From: Amycolatopsis vancoresmycina
Lineage (GTDB): Bacteria > Actinomycetota > Actinomycetes > Mycobacteriales > Pseudonocardiaceae
Reading direction: 5' to 3'
Assembly (NCBI RefSeq): GCF_000716785.1
Contig: NZ_JNYY01000001.1
Coordinates: 434,001-498,000, forward strand
DNA: 64,000 bases
Numbering within the stretch: the first letter of the stretch is position 1; each line of letters begins with the position of its first letter. Below are positions 34,184-41,968 of this stretch, in pieces. A program made the translations under genes and the position numbers. The notes under the pieces are model-generated. The model was given only the letters and a program-made list of their open reading frames with translations, made no database searches and was not told the DNA's origin.

Positions 34184-35074
34184 ATGACCGAAACGCTCTC
34201 GACCGCCACCGACGTCGAGGTCGGCAAGCTGACCGGCAGCATCGGCGCCGAGATCCGCGGCGTGGACGCCGGTGCGCCGCTCGGCGACGCCACCGTCGCC
34301 GCCATCCGGAAGGCGCTGCTTGAGCACAAGGTGGTGTTCCTGCGCGCCCAGCGGCTGGACTACGACAGCCAGGTCGCGTTCGCCGAGCGGTTCGGCGAGC
34401 TCACCCTCGGCCACCCGATCTACGGTGGCCCGGACGGCCGCCCGCACCTGCGGGCGATGGACTCGCGCGGCGAAGGCACGCGGGCCAACCACTGGCACAC
34501 CGACCTGACCTACCTGGCGAAGCCGCCGTCGTTCGCGTTCCTGCACAACAAGGTCTGCCCGCCGGTGGGCGGCGACACCCTGTGGGCCAACACCGCGGCG
34601 GCGTACGCGAACCTGCCCGCCGGGCTGCGCGCGCTGGCCGACGGGCTGCGCATCGTGCACTCCAACGACTGCGACTACACCGACGACACCTACAGCGACG
34701 GCGGCTACCGCACGAACTACCTGACCGACATCTTCGAAGCGGAGCACCCCGCGGTCCGGGTGCACCCGGAGACCGGCGAGCGCTCGATCCTGATCGGCGG
34801 CTTCGCGCGGCGGGCGGTGGGCTTCAGCCCGCAGTCCGGCCGCGACCTCATCCGCGTGCTGCACGAGTACGCGACCAAGCCGGAGCACACGGTCCGGTGG
34901 CGGTGGCAGACCGGCGACCTGGCGATCTGGGACAACCAGGCGACGATGCACTACGCGGTCCACGACTACGGCACCGCGCACCGGCTCGGCGAGCGCGTCA
35001 CGGTCACCGGGACCGTGCCGGTCGGGGTCGACGGCCGGCCCAGCGAACACCTCCGCGGCGACGTGTCCTACTGA
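34184..35074 (+). CDS. TauD/TfdA-family Fe(II)/2-oxoglutarate dioxygenase 1
   Basis: 296 residues. Iron ligands are in HWHTD and in MHYAVHDYG; the 2-oxoglutarate-binding Arg is expected in LGERVTVTGT. The family hydroxylates unactivated carbons of amino acids and similar acids. ATG at 34184 follows CCAGGAAAGG. It is highly similar to the dioxygenase at 36509-37429 (shared MDSRGEGTRAN, CPPVGGDTLW/F, HPAVRVHPETGER), so the two arose by duplication; they flank a PLP enzyme. It is a single-gene unit that ends at a strong hairpin. Confidence 0.9.
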   Translation: MTETLSTATDVEVGKLTGSIGAEIRGVDAGAPLGDATVAAIRKALLEHKVVFLRAQRLDYDSQVAFAERFGELTLGHPIYGGPDGRPHLRAMDSRGEGTRANHWHTDLTYLAKPPSFAFLHNKVCPPVGGDTLWANTAAAYANLPAGLRALADGLRIVHSNDCDYTDDTYSDGGYRTNYLTDIFEAEHPAVRVHPETGERSILIGGFARRAVGFSPQSGRDLIRVLHEYATKPEHTVRWRWQTGDLAIWDNQATMHYAVHDYGTAHRLGERVTVTGTVPVGVDGRPSEHLRGDVSY

Positions 35075-35079
35075 CGAGA

Positions 35080-35116
35080 CGGTGGTGGCAGGAGCGATCG
35101 GCCCCTGCCACCACCG
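35080..35116. terminator. Bidirectional hairpin terminator
   Basis: A 13-bp perfect stem (35080-35092 with 35104-35116, arms CGGTGGTGGCAGG and its complement) and an 11-nt loop, between the convergent dioxygenase 1 and PLP-enzyme genes. There is no T tract, as is common in actinomycetes. It fits a terminator serving both directions. Confidence 0.75.
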
Positions 35117-35118
35117 CG

Positions 35119-36390
35119 TCAGAAGTACGTGCGGACGAAGTCGACCACGGTTTCGCCGCGCACGACCGGGATGAGCGCCCACTTGTCGAACGCGGTGCAG
35201 GGGTAGGCCAGCCCGAGCCCCACCCAGTCGCCGGGCGCCACGCCGTGGTCCGGCGGCAGCGTGACGAAGGCGTGCTGGTCGTTCACCTGCTTGATCACGC
35301 AGTCCGGCAGGGCGCGGACGGTTCCGTCGGCCGTGCGGACGACCTGCGGCTCCGGCGGCCAGGCGTCGAAGGACAGGTCCCGTTTCCCCGCCGTCAGCAG
35401 GGCGAGCCCGGGCTCGGGCAGCGACGTCACGCGGGCCCACAACCGCATCGCGGGACGCAGGGAGCCGGTTTCGCCGCGGGAGAACGGGGACATCCAGCGG
35501 TAGAACCCGTCGTCGTGCGTGACGTAGCAGCCGCTGCGCAGCACGGTGGTGACCGACAGCCCCGGCCACGGACCGGCGAAGATGTCGGCCACCCGGTCGA
35601 AGAAGCAGCTTCCCCCGGCGGTGAGCAGGATTTCGTCCGTCTCGAACAACCCCTCGCCGGCCAGCGTGATCGTCAGTTCGCGCATGCGCCGCAGGAAGTC
35701 GTCGATCACCGCGAGGCTGTGCGGCGACGGGTCGTTGACCAGCACGCCCTCGTAGCCGCCGACGCCGACCAGGCGCAGCAGGGGACTGGCAGCCACCTTC
35801 CGGGCCACGGCGAGCGCGTCCTCGAGCGACCGCGCCCCGGCGCGGCCGGCGGTCCGGCCCAGCTCGACCAGCACGTCGACCGGCTGGGCGCCGACCTCGC
35901 GCAGTGACGCCTCCATGCGGTCGGCCACCGCCACGGAATCCACGAAGGAGGCGAAGGAAAACGCCGGATCGGCGGCCCGTTCCCGGTCCACCCAGCGCAA
36001 GGCGGCGGCGTCCACCAGCTGGTTGGCGAACAGGACGCGGGACACGCCGAACGCGCGGTACACCCGCAGCTGGGCCGCGTTGGCCGCGGTCAGGCCCCAC
36101 GCGCCCGCGGCGAGCTGCCGGGCCCAGAGCTGGGGCGCCATCGTGGTCTTGGCGTGCGGCGCGAGCTCGACGCCGCGCTGGGCGCACCACTTGGCCATCG
36201 TGGTGATGTTGTGGTCGAGTGCGGTCTCGTCGAGGGTGAGCACCGGCCCCAGGAACTCGTCGCCGAACAGGGTGAGCCGCCGGTCTGCGGCGGCCCCGAT
36301 CGTGTCGCCCTCCAGCGCCACGGGGAGCCCCTTGAACCTCCAGTCGATCCGTTCGTCCCGGATCGCCGCCACCTTCTCGGTGTCGATCAT
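35119..36390 (-). CDS. PLP enzyme of the D-threonine aldolase/D-serine dehydratase (alanine racemase N-terminal) family
   Basis: 423 residues from ATG 36390 (GAGGA 7 nt upstream). The TIM-barrel domain carries the PLP Lys81 in APHAKTTMAPQ, followed by WGLTAANAAQLRVYRAFGV. The C-terminal beta domain has QHAFV and YPCTAFD, matching the metal-site His and Cys of D-serine dehydratase-like enzymes. Reactions possible for this fold are racemisation, D-beta-hydroxy amino acid aldol cleavage, or deamination. Placed between two amino-acid-hydroxylase-type dioxygenases, action on a hydroxylated amino acid is plausible. It shares a divergent promoter with dioxygenase 2. Confidence 0.85.
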   Translation of the reverse strand: MIDTEKVAAIRDERIDWRFKGLPVALEGDTIGAAADRRLTLFGDEFLGPVLTLDETALDHNITTMAKWCAQRGVELAPHAKTTMAPQLWARQLAAGAWGLTAANAAQLRVYRAFGVSRVLFANQLVDAAALRWVDRERAADPAFSFASFVDSVAVADRMEASLREVGAQPVDVLVELGRTAGRAGARSLEDALAVARKVAASPLLRLVGVGGYEGVLVNDPSPHSLAVIDDFLRRMRELTITLAGEGLFETDEILLTAGGSCFFDRVADIFAGPWPGLSVTTVLRSGCYVTHDDGFYRWMSPFSRGETGSLRPAMRLWARVTSLPEPGLALLTAGKRDLSFDAWPPEPQVVRTADGTVRALPDCVIKQVNDQHAFVTLPPDHGVAPGDWVGLGLAYPCTAFDKWALIPVVRGETVVDFVRTYF

Positions 36391-36436
36391 CAGCACGTCC
36401 TCGATCCCGTCGTCGATCGGCGGATTTACCAAGATG

Positions 36437-36462
36437 TTGCCATTGTAGGCAATATCTGGCAA
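36437..36462. promoter_or_regulatory. Cluster operator array F in the PLP-enzyme/dioxygenase 2 divergent promoter
   Basis: TTGCCA (36437), AGGCAA (36447), TGGCAA (36457), spaced 10 and 10 bp with 4-nt gaps. CAACGT at 36460 lies 17 bp after TTGCCA and could be the -10 box for the rightward gene. It is 47 bp from each of the two start codons. Confidence 0.7.
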
Positions 36463-36508
36463 CGTGGGACGGGTCCCGGGAGCGGCCCGATCGGAAAGGT
36501 GCACGAAC

Positions 36509-37429
36509 ATGACCGAACTCATGGCGCCCGCGAGTTCCGTCGGCGTGGATGTCCGGCAAGTCACCGGCAACGTCGGCGCCGAGATCCACGGCGTGGACGC
36601 GGCGGCGGAGCTGAGCGACGAAGTCGTCGCCGGCCTCCGGTCGGCGCTGCTGACGCACAAGGTGATCTTCCTGCGCAACCAGCAGCTCGACTACGACCAG
36701 CTGGTCGCCTTCGGCCGCAGACTGGGCAACCTGACCCTGGGGCACCCGATCTACGGCGGCCCGGAAGGCCGGCCGCTGCTGCGCGAGATGGACTCCCGTG
36801 GCGAGGGAACGCGCGCAAACTACTGGCACGTCGACTTCTCCTACATGGAGAACCCGCCCGCGTTCGCGATCCTGCACAACGTGGTCTGCCCGCCGGTCGG
36901 CGGCGACACCCTCTTCGCGAACACGGCCGCGGCCTACCAGGGGCTGCCCGAAGGGCTGCGGGCGCTCGCCGACACGCTGCGGGTCGTCCACTGCAACGAC
37001 TCGGACTTCACCGACGCCACCTACTCCGGCACCGCGAAGTCCAACTTCGTCAACCACGTCTTCGCGTCGGAACACCCGGCGGTCCGGGTGCACCCGGAGA
37101 CCGGCGAGCGCGCCCTGCTGCTGGGCGGGTTCGCCCGCCGCGTCTCCGGCTACAGCCCGCAGGCCGGGCGGGACCTGCTGCGGACGCTGATGGAGTACGC
37201 CACCCGGCCCGAGTACACCGTCCGGTGGCGGTGGCAGGTCGGCGACCTGCTGGTCTGGGACAACCAGGCGACGATGCACTACGCGGTCCGCGACTACGGC
37301 GACCAGCACCGCCGCGGCGAGCGGGTGACCGTCGCCGGCACCACGACCGTCGGCGTCGACGGGCAGCCCGGTCTCGCCGTCCAGGGCGACACCGCGGAGT
37401 TCACGAAGGGCGCCGGCGCGAGCATGTGA
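36509..37429 (+). CDS. TauD/TfdA-family Fe(II)/2-oxoglutarate dioxygenase 2
   Basis: 306 residues; ATG 36509 follows GGAAAGGTG. Iron ligands in YWHVD and MHYAVRDYG; Arg in RGERVTVAGT. It is a close paralogue of dioxygenase 1, with main differences in the middle (CNDSDFTDATYSG against SNDCDYTDDTYSD) where substrate loops lie, so the two probably act on related substrates or on successive positions. It is the first gene of a unit continuing, after a hairpin, to the hydrolase and the RidA-like protein. Confidence 0.9.
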   Translation: MTELMAPASSVGVDVRQVTGNVGAEIHGVDAAAELSDEVVAGLRSALLTHKVIFLRNQQLDYDQLVAFGRRLGNLTLGHPIYGGPEGRPLLREMDSRGEGTRANYWHVDFSYMENPPAFAILHNVVCPPVGGDTLFANTAAAYQGLPEGLRALADTLRVVHCNDSDFTDATYSGTAKSNFVNHVFASEHPAVRVHPETGERALLLGGFARRVSGYSPQAGRDLLRTLMEYATRPEYTVRWRWQVGDLLVWDNQATMHYAVRDYGDQHRRGERVTVAGTTTVGVDGQPGLAVQGDTAEFTKGAGASM

Positions 37430-37434
37430 GGCCC

Positions 37435-37466
37435 GGGCCGCGGGTGCCGCCCGGGACCCGCGGCCC
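37435..37466. terminator. Hairpin after dioxygenase 2
   Basis: An 11-bp perfect GC-rich stem (37435-37445 with 37456-37466, arm GGGCCGCGGGT) with a 10-nt loop, 6 bp after the stop codon. It may terminate or attenuate transcription before the hydrolase gene at 37520. Confidence 0.65.
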
Positions 37467-37519
37467 GTCCACGACCACTTCCGGCGCGGCCGTCCGCGCC
37501 CGAGCACCGGAGCGACACT

Positions 37520-38494
37520 GTGACCACACCGGACACCCGGGTGCCGCCGTTCGAGCCCGAGCTCGACGCGCCGCTGCGCGCGATCCTCGACGGCCGCCCG
37601 TCCCTCACCCCCGAACTCATCCCGGAACGGCGGGCCGCGAGCAAGGCCGCGAGCCTGTCCGACGCCGAGATCCGCCGCGGCGGTGCCTTCACGACGGCCG
37701 AACGGCTGGTGCCCGGGCCGCACGGCGACGTCCCGCTGCTGCTCTGCCTGCCCACCGCCGGGCCGGGGCCGCACCCGGTCGTCTTCCACACCCACGGCGG
37801 CGGCATGGTCGCCGGCCACCCCCGCAGCACCGAGCTGGTGGGCGAGCTCGACCGGGCGCAGGCGACGCAGTGCGCGGTCGTCGCGGTCGACTACCGGCTC
37901 GCGCCGGAACACCCGGACCCGATCCCCGTCGAAGACTGCTACACGGGACTGGTGTGGCTGGCCGCGAACGCGGCGGAACTCGGGCTCGATCCCACGCGGA
38001 TCGTGGTCAGCGGCAACAGCGCCGGAGGCGCGCTGGCCGCCGGGCTGGCGCTGCTGGCCCGCGACCGGGGCGGCCCGGCCCTGCTGGGGCAGTTCCTGCA
38101 GTTCCCGATGCTGGACGACCGCTGCACGTCGCCGTCGGCGGTCCGGATGGAGACCATCGGGATGTGGGACGGCCGGTCCAACCGCACCGGCTGGACCGCG
38201 CTGCTGGGCGAGCGCCGCGGCACCGACGGGGTTTCGCCCTACGCCGCGCCCGCGCGGGCGGCAGACCTGTCCGGCCTGCCGCCGGCTTACCTCGAAGTGG
38301 GCTCGGTCGAGGCGTTGCGCGACGAAGGCATCGAGTTCGCCACCCGCCTGTGGCGAGCCGGCGGGAGCGCCGAGCTGCACGTCTGGTCCGGCGCGTTCCA
38401 CAGCTTCGACGAATGGGTGCCCGACGCCCTGATCTCCCGGACCGCCCACGACACCCGGGTCGGCTGGCTGCGCCGGCTGCTGGCCGGCCACTGA
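37520..38494 (+). CDS. Alpha/beta hydrolase, HSL (hormone-sensitive lipase) type
   Basis: 324 residues. Oxyanion motif HTHGGGMVAGH, nucleophile Ser in SGNSAGGALAAG, Asp and His towards the C-terminus (VGSVEALRDE, FHSFDEW). Such enzymes cut esters, lactones or acylamides. GTG at 37520, 90 bp after dioxygenase 2. In the pathway it could remove a protecting acyl group or open a lactone; no specific evidence. Confidence 0.87.
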   Translation: MTTPDTRVPPFEPELDAPLRAILDGRPSLTPELIPERRAASKAASLSDAEIRRGGAFTTAERLVPGPHGDVPLLLCLPTAGPGPHPVVFHTHGGGMVAGHPRSTELVGELDRAQATQCAVVAVDYRLAPEHPDPIPVEDCYTGLVWLAANAAELGLDPTRIVVSGNSAGGALAAGLALLARDRGGPALLGQFLQFPMLDDRCTSPSAVRMETIGMWDGRSNRTGWTALLGERRGTDGVSPYAAPARAADLSGLPPAYLEVGSVEALRDEGIEFATRLWRAGGSAELHVWSGAFHSFDEWVPDALISRTAHDTRVGWLRRLLAGH

Positions 38495-38514
38495 CTTCCG
38501 CCGAGGAGACGACC

Positions 38515-38910
38515 ATGGCGCTCACCCGCATCGCCGAGCCCGACGGGGTGTTCCCCAGCGACGGCTACCACCACGTCGTGCTGGGCACCGGCCGGGTGAT
38601 CGCCCTGGCCGGGCAGATGCCCTTCGCCGCCGACGGCACGTTCGTCGGCGCCGGCGACCCCGCCGCCCAGGCCCGCCAGGTGTTCGAGAACCTGCGGGGC
38701 TGCCTCGCGGCCGCGGGGGCGGGGTTCGCCGACGTCATCCGGCTCAACTACTACCTCACCGACATCGCGCACGTGCCGGCCGTGCTCGCCGTGCGCGACG
38801 AGTTCATCGACCCGGCCCGCCTCCCGGCGAGCACGGTCGTGCAGGTCGTGGCCCTCTACCGGCCGGACCTGCTGATGGAGGTCGACGCGCTGGCGATCGT
38901 GCCGGCGTGA
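38515..38910 (+). CDS. RidA/YjgF-like small protein
   Basis: 131 residues, the usual size. IALAGQMPFAADG and QVFENLRGCLAAAGAGFADVIRLNYYLTDI are clear RidA family features. The catalytic Arg of imine deaminases normally sits in a P-A-R-S-x-V context; here the segment is PARLPASTVVQV, so the residue aligned with that Arg may be Ser or Ala and deaminase activity is doubtful. ATG follows GAGGAGACGACC. It would fit handling enamine/imine intermediates from the PLP enzymes. Ends 3 bp from the convergent regulator gene. Confidence 0.85.
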   Translation: MALTRIAEPDGVFPSDGYHHVVLGTGRVIALAGQMPFAADGTFVGAGDPAAQARQVFENLRGCLAAAGAGFADVIRLNYYLTDIAHVPAVLAVRDEFIDPARLPASTVVQVVALYRPDLLMEVDALAIVPA

Positions 38911-38913
38911 GAC

Positions 38914-40128
38914 TCAGACCTGCGCCTGGCGCATGCTGGCCAGGATCTCCGCCACGCTCCGCCAGATGTCCGCCGCCAGGTCGACGTTGTGCTGCTCCTG
39001 GGCCTGCTGGGCGAGCTCCTTCAGCTTCAGGACCCCGCTTTCGGCGTTGCCGTCCAGGATGGCCAGCTTGCTCTGCAGCGCCTCCAGCCGGATCCGGTCG
39101 CGGAAGGACAGCCACATGCCCATCCCCTCCGCTTCGGCGCACAGCTCCCGCGCGGTGGCCAGGTCACCCTCGTCGTAGGCCAGGTGGGCCCGCAGCGAAA
39201 GGGCCTGCTGCCGGTGCAGCTCGGTGCCGATCAGGTCGAGCACCGGGCCGATCTCGTCGAGCCGCTGCCGCGCCTGCTCGGTCTGCGGGGGCGTGACCTG
39301 CAGGTACAGCGATGCCGCGGCCAGCCGCAGGCGCATCCACAGGTGCAGGTCCTCGCGGCTGTCCAGGCTCTCCAGCGCCCGCTCGATGGCGGTACGGGCC
39401 TCGGCGTGGGCGCCGCGGCGGATGCAGACCGTCGCCGAGGCCCAGAGGGCCTTCGTGTACGCGCTGCCGCCACCGGCCTCGGTGAGCTTGCACAGGTCGT
39501 CGGCGTGCGCGCTGGCCTCGGCGAGCCGGCCGCCCTCGGCCTCCGCGGACACCAGCTCGTGCAGCGCGGCGACCCGGTCGGACACCGACAGCGTGGTGGT
39601 CAGCTCCACGGCCTTGGCGGCGTAGTCGCGCGCCTGGTCGATGTCACCGAGGATGCGCACGCACCTGGCGAGCCGCGTGGCCACCCTGGCCTGCAGTTCC
39701 GGTGCGGCCAGCCGGTCGCTGAGGTCGGTCAGCTCGAGCAGCAGCGCGTGCTCGTCCTCGTGCCGTCCCTGGGTGTCGCGCATCCTGGCCAGCAGCCACA
39801 GCGCCTGCCAGCGCAGCGCGGGTGCCTGCTCGCCGTCGGACTGCAGCGCCTCGACCAGCAGCTCGGTGAGGTCCGCTTCGGAGGCGGAGGTCACCGACGC
39901 GAGCACCTGGGCCAGCGAAGAAGCCTGCTCGCTCTCGAACGCCGAGAGGGGCAGGCCCAGCCGTTCGCTCAGGTGGGCGATGACACGGGCCGTCGGCGGG
40001 CGGGCACCGGACTCCAGGCGCGAGAGGTAGCCGGTCGAAATGGTGCCGCCGGCGAGGTCGGCCTGGGAGAGGCCGCTGGCCAGCCGGAGGGCCCTCAGTC
40101 GCTGCCCGAAATCGGGCTGTTTCAGCAT
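38914..40128 (-). CDS. XRE-family helix-turn-helix regulator with TPR-like C-terminus (candidate cluster regulator)
   Basis: 404 residues from ATG 40128 (CGAGG upstream). HTH at about 8-65: FGQRLRALRLASGLSQADLAGG, then TGYLSRLESGARPP. The remaining ~330 residues are helical repeats typical of TPR domains (ATRLARCVRILGDIDQARDYAAKAV, AHAEARTAIERALESL). The architecture resembles regulators that respond to a small ligand or peptide. Its own promoter carries array G, and equivalent arrays precede the biosynthetic operons, so it most likely binds them and regulates itself (inference). The frame is open upstream to 40356 but without a start signal. Confidence 0.88.
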   Translation of the reverse strand: MLKQPDFGQRLRALRLASGLSQADLAGGTISTGYLSRLESGARPPTARVIAHLSERLGLPLSAFESEQASSLAQVLASVTSASEADLTELLVEALQSDGEQAPALRWQALWLLARMRDTQGRHEDEHALLLELTDLSDRLAAPELQARVATRLARCVRILGDIDQARDYAAKAVELTTTLSVSDRVAALHELVSAEAEGGRLAEASAHADDLCKLTEAGGGSAYTKALWASATVCIRRGAHAEARTAIERALESLDSREDLHLWMRLRLAAASLYLQVTPPQTEQARQRLDEIGPVLDLIGTELHRQQALSLRAHLAYDEGDLATARELCAEAEGMGMWLSFRDRIRLEALQSKLAILDGNAESGVLKLKELAQQAQEQHNVDLAADIWRSVAEILASMRQAQV

Positions 40129-40204
40129 TTGAACCTCGAGGCTGTTCACTAGGGCCGGGCGCGGGAGCGTCGGCGAGGGGACGTTCCCTGTATTGTGCCT
40201 ACCC

Positions 40205-40220
40205 GGGCAACCGTTGGCAA
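40205..40220 (-). promoter_or_regulatory. Cluster operator array G upstream of the regulator gene
   Basis: On the minus strand, TTGCCA (40220-40215) is followed 10 bp later by TTGCCC (40210-40205). It lies about 77 bp upstream of the regulator start, which suggests autoregulation. Confidence 0.6.
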
Positions 40221-40395
40221 ACCCCGGCGACGCCCGGCATGTCGGCCGGGCGTGGGGGCCACGTTCGTCGAGGCGGCGCCCAGCGTACGCGGTCCGCGCC
40301 GGTCCCGCCGCGTGAACGGATCGCCGCAGGTACCGCCCCTGCGCGTCGCGGGTCACGCCGGTCAGAAGTTCCCCGGTTCGGGCTGCAACCCGGTA

Positions 40396-40424
40396 TTGCC
40401 AAACTTTGCCAGCCGTCGTAGTGT
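40396..40424 (+). promoter_or_regulatory. Cluster operator array H and putative promoter of the desaturase operon
   Basis: TTGCCA (40396) and TTGCCA (40406) are 10 bp apart. TAGTGT (40419) stands exactly 17 bp after the first TTGCCA and makes a good -10 box, with transcription start expected near 40431. That leaves a leader of about 390 nt before the desaturase start at 40823. The leader runs antisense to the small gene at 40444-40617. I see no other gene in 40129-40443 or 40618-40822. Confidence 0.6.
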
Positions 40425-40443
40425 GGGTTCGTGGCTTTCGTGC

Positions 40444-40617
40444 CTATTTGCCAGGGGTGAATTTCACAAGATCACGCGGGGGATGTTCGTCAATCATGGT
40501 CTGCTCTCGGATAGACATTCGTTCCGGTTTCGCATGCACTTCGCCGTCGTTCGACGGCCGGTCGGCAGCCCGGCTCCGCTCGCCTTCGGGTGGCGGCTCC
40601 GATTCGGACTCCGACAT
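40444..40617 (-). CDS. Small hydrophilic protein (57 aa), candidate peptide precursor or signal
   Basis: The ATG at 40617 has a strong Shine-Dalgarno (AGGAGG, 8 nt upstream). The product begins MSESESEPPPEGE, is rich in Glu, Pro, Arg and Asp, has no membrane or signal segment, and ends DLVKFTPGK. Its third-position GC is about 65% by hand count, far below its neighbours, as often seen in short peptide genes. It lies upstream of, and in the same direction as, the XRE-TPR regulator. Options: substrate for the PGM1-like ligases and the oligopeptidase, a ligand of the TPR regulator, or a chance frame. I do not recognise a family. Confidence 0.45.
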   Translation of the reverse strand: MSESESEPPPEGERSRAADRPSNDGEVHAKPERMSIREQTMIDEHPPRDLVKFTPGK

Positions 40618-40822
40618 CGACTGGCCCTCCTGACCGGCCGGTTTCCCGGATAACGGCAAGAATCCCGCTCCACCATTCCATGCGCCACCGCCATGGCCGC
40701 CGGGCCGCGGCCGGGTTCCGGCCGCCGAGGCCGGTGCCGGCCGCGCGCCGGCGCAAGAGCCGCAGCGCGCCGGGGGTTCCCGGTGAACGCCGGTGTGCTG
40801 CCCTTGTCCAGAGGAAGGCCCG

Positions 40823-41968
40823 ATGTCCTCCGCGTTCGCTGACCAGCCTGCCCATCTCGACTTCGATTTCAGCAGGCTTTCCCCGCAAATCCGGCGGCGG
40901 CTCCGCGAGCTGTGCAAGACCGACAATTACCACGCCGTGCTGGGCCTGCTGTTCGATTACGCCGTCATCGCCGCCGCGGTCTTCCTGTGCGTCGGGGTGT
41001 CCTGGTGGTGCTACCCCGTCTCGGTCGTCCTCATCGGCTCGACGCAGCGCGCGCTGGTCAACATCCTGCACGAGGCGTCGCACAAGGTGCTCGCCCGCAA
41101 CCCCGCGCTGAACCTGCTGCTCGGCACGGTGTTCTCCGCGCACCTGGTCTTCCACCTGTACAACCCGTACCGCAGTTCGCACATCGGCCTGCACCACCGC
41201 AACCTCGGCGACGAAGAACGCGACCCGGACTACAGCTTCCACCGCGAGGTCGGCATCTACGACCCCCGCACGTCGAACCGCACGTTCTTCCTGCGCAACA
41301 TCCTGTTCGCGGTGATCGGCCTGAGGACGCTCGAATACGTGCGTTACGTCGTCGAGGACCGGGTGCTGTTCAAACAGGAACAGGTGACGGTGTCGATGCC
41401 GGTCAGCCTGCGCGCCGAACGGTGGATCCTGGCCGGTTTGTGGGCCGTGATCCTCACGTTCCTCGCCATCGGCGGGTTCCTCCCGGAATTCCTGCTGCTG
41501 TGGATCGTCCCGCTGTTCACGACCGCGATCGCGATCGGCTGGCTGTCGGAACTGGCCGAGCACTACCCGCTGCCGGAGAGCGAAGACCGGCAGATCCTGA
41601 TGACCCGCAACCGCCACGGCTGGGCGGTGGAGCGCTTCCTGCTCGGCCGGCACAACGACAACTTCCACCTGGTGCACCACCTCAACACCGGGGTGCCGTT
41701 CTGGAACATGAAAAAAGCGCACGAGGTGCTGCTCGGCGACCGCGCCTACGCCCGCTGGGACGCGTTGTGGGCCGGAATCGTCACCCGCACCCGGAAGGAA
41801 CGGGGCAAGGAAACGCTGATCAGTTACGCGGCCAAGTACCGCGACTGGCGGCGCGCCGGCGGGGACCCGCGCGCCGCGGACCGCAGTTTCGCCGAAATGG
41901 CCGCGCTGGCGGCGTTGCAGGGCACCGAGGCAGGCCGTGCCGGCGACGCGGCGACCGGGCGTTCGTGA
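40823..41968 (+). CDS. Membrane fatty-acid-desaturase-family di-iron enzyme
   Basis: 381 residues from ATG 40823 (GAGGAAGG upstream). The three histidine boxes are HEASH, HIGLHH and HLVHH, with several membrane helices between them (DYAVIAAAVFLCVGV; LAGLWAVILTFLAIGG). The family inserts double bonds or hydroxyl groups using oxygen. In a peptide cluster the target may be a carrier-bound or free amino acid side chain or an acyl tail. Its stop overlaps the aminotransferase-like gene by GTGA. Confidence 0.88.
   Translation: MSSAFADQPAHLDFDFSRLSPQIRRRLRELCKTDNYHAVLGLLFDYAVIAAAVFLCVGVSWWCYPVSVVLIGSTQRALVNILHEASHKVLARNPALNLLLGTVFSAHLVFHLYNPYRSSHIGLHHRNLGDEERDPDYSFHREVGIYDPRTSNRTFFLRNILFAVIGLRTLEYVRYVVEDRVLFKQEQVTVSMPVSLRAERWILAGLWAVILTFLAIGGFLPEFLLLWIVPLFTTAIAIGWLSELAEHYPLPESEDRQILMTRNRHGWAVERFLLGRHNDNFHLVHHLNTGVPFWNMKKAHEVLLGDRAYARWDALWAGIVTRTRKERGKETLISYAAKYRDWRRAGGDPRAADRSFAEMAALAALQGTEAGRAGDAATGRS

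Noticed and set aside
34091..38491. Open frame of about 1466 codons on the minus strand across the dioxygenase region
   Set aside because: Antisense shadow; the real minus-strand gene here is the PLP enzyme in another frame, and the plus strand has two clear dioxygenases.
40195..40653. Plus-strand frame opposite the 57-codon gene
   Set aside because: Its translation is Arg/Ser/Pro-rich without recognisable features; the minus frame has the better ribosome-binding site and a more protein-like composition, although either could be non-coding.
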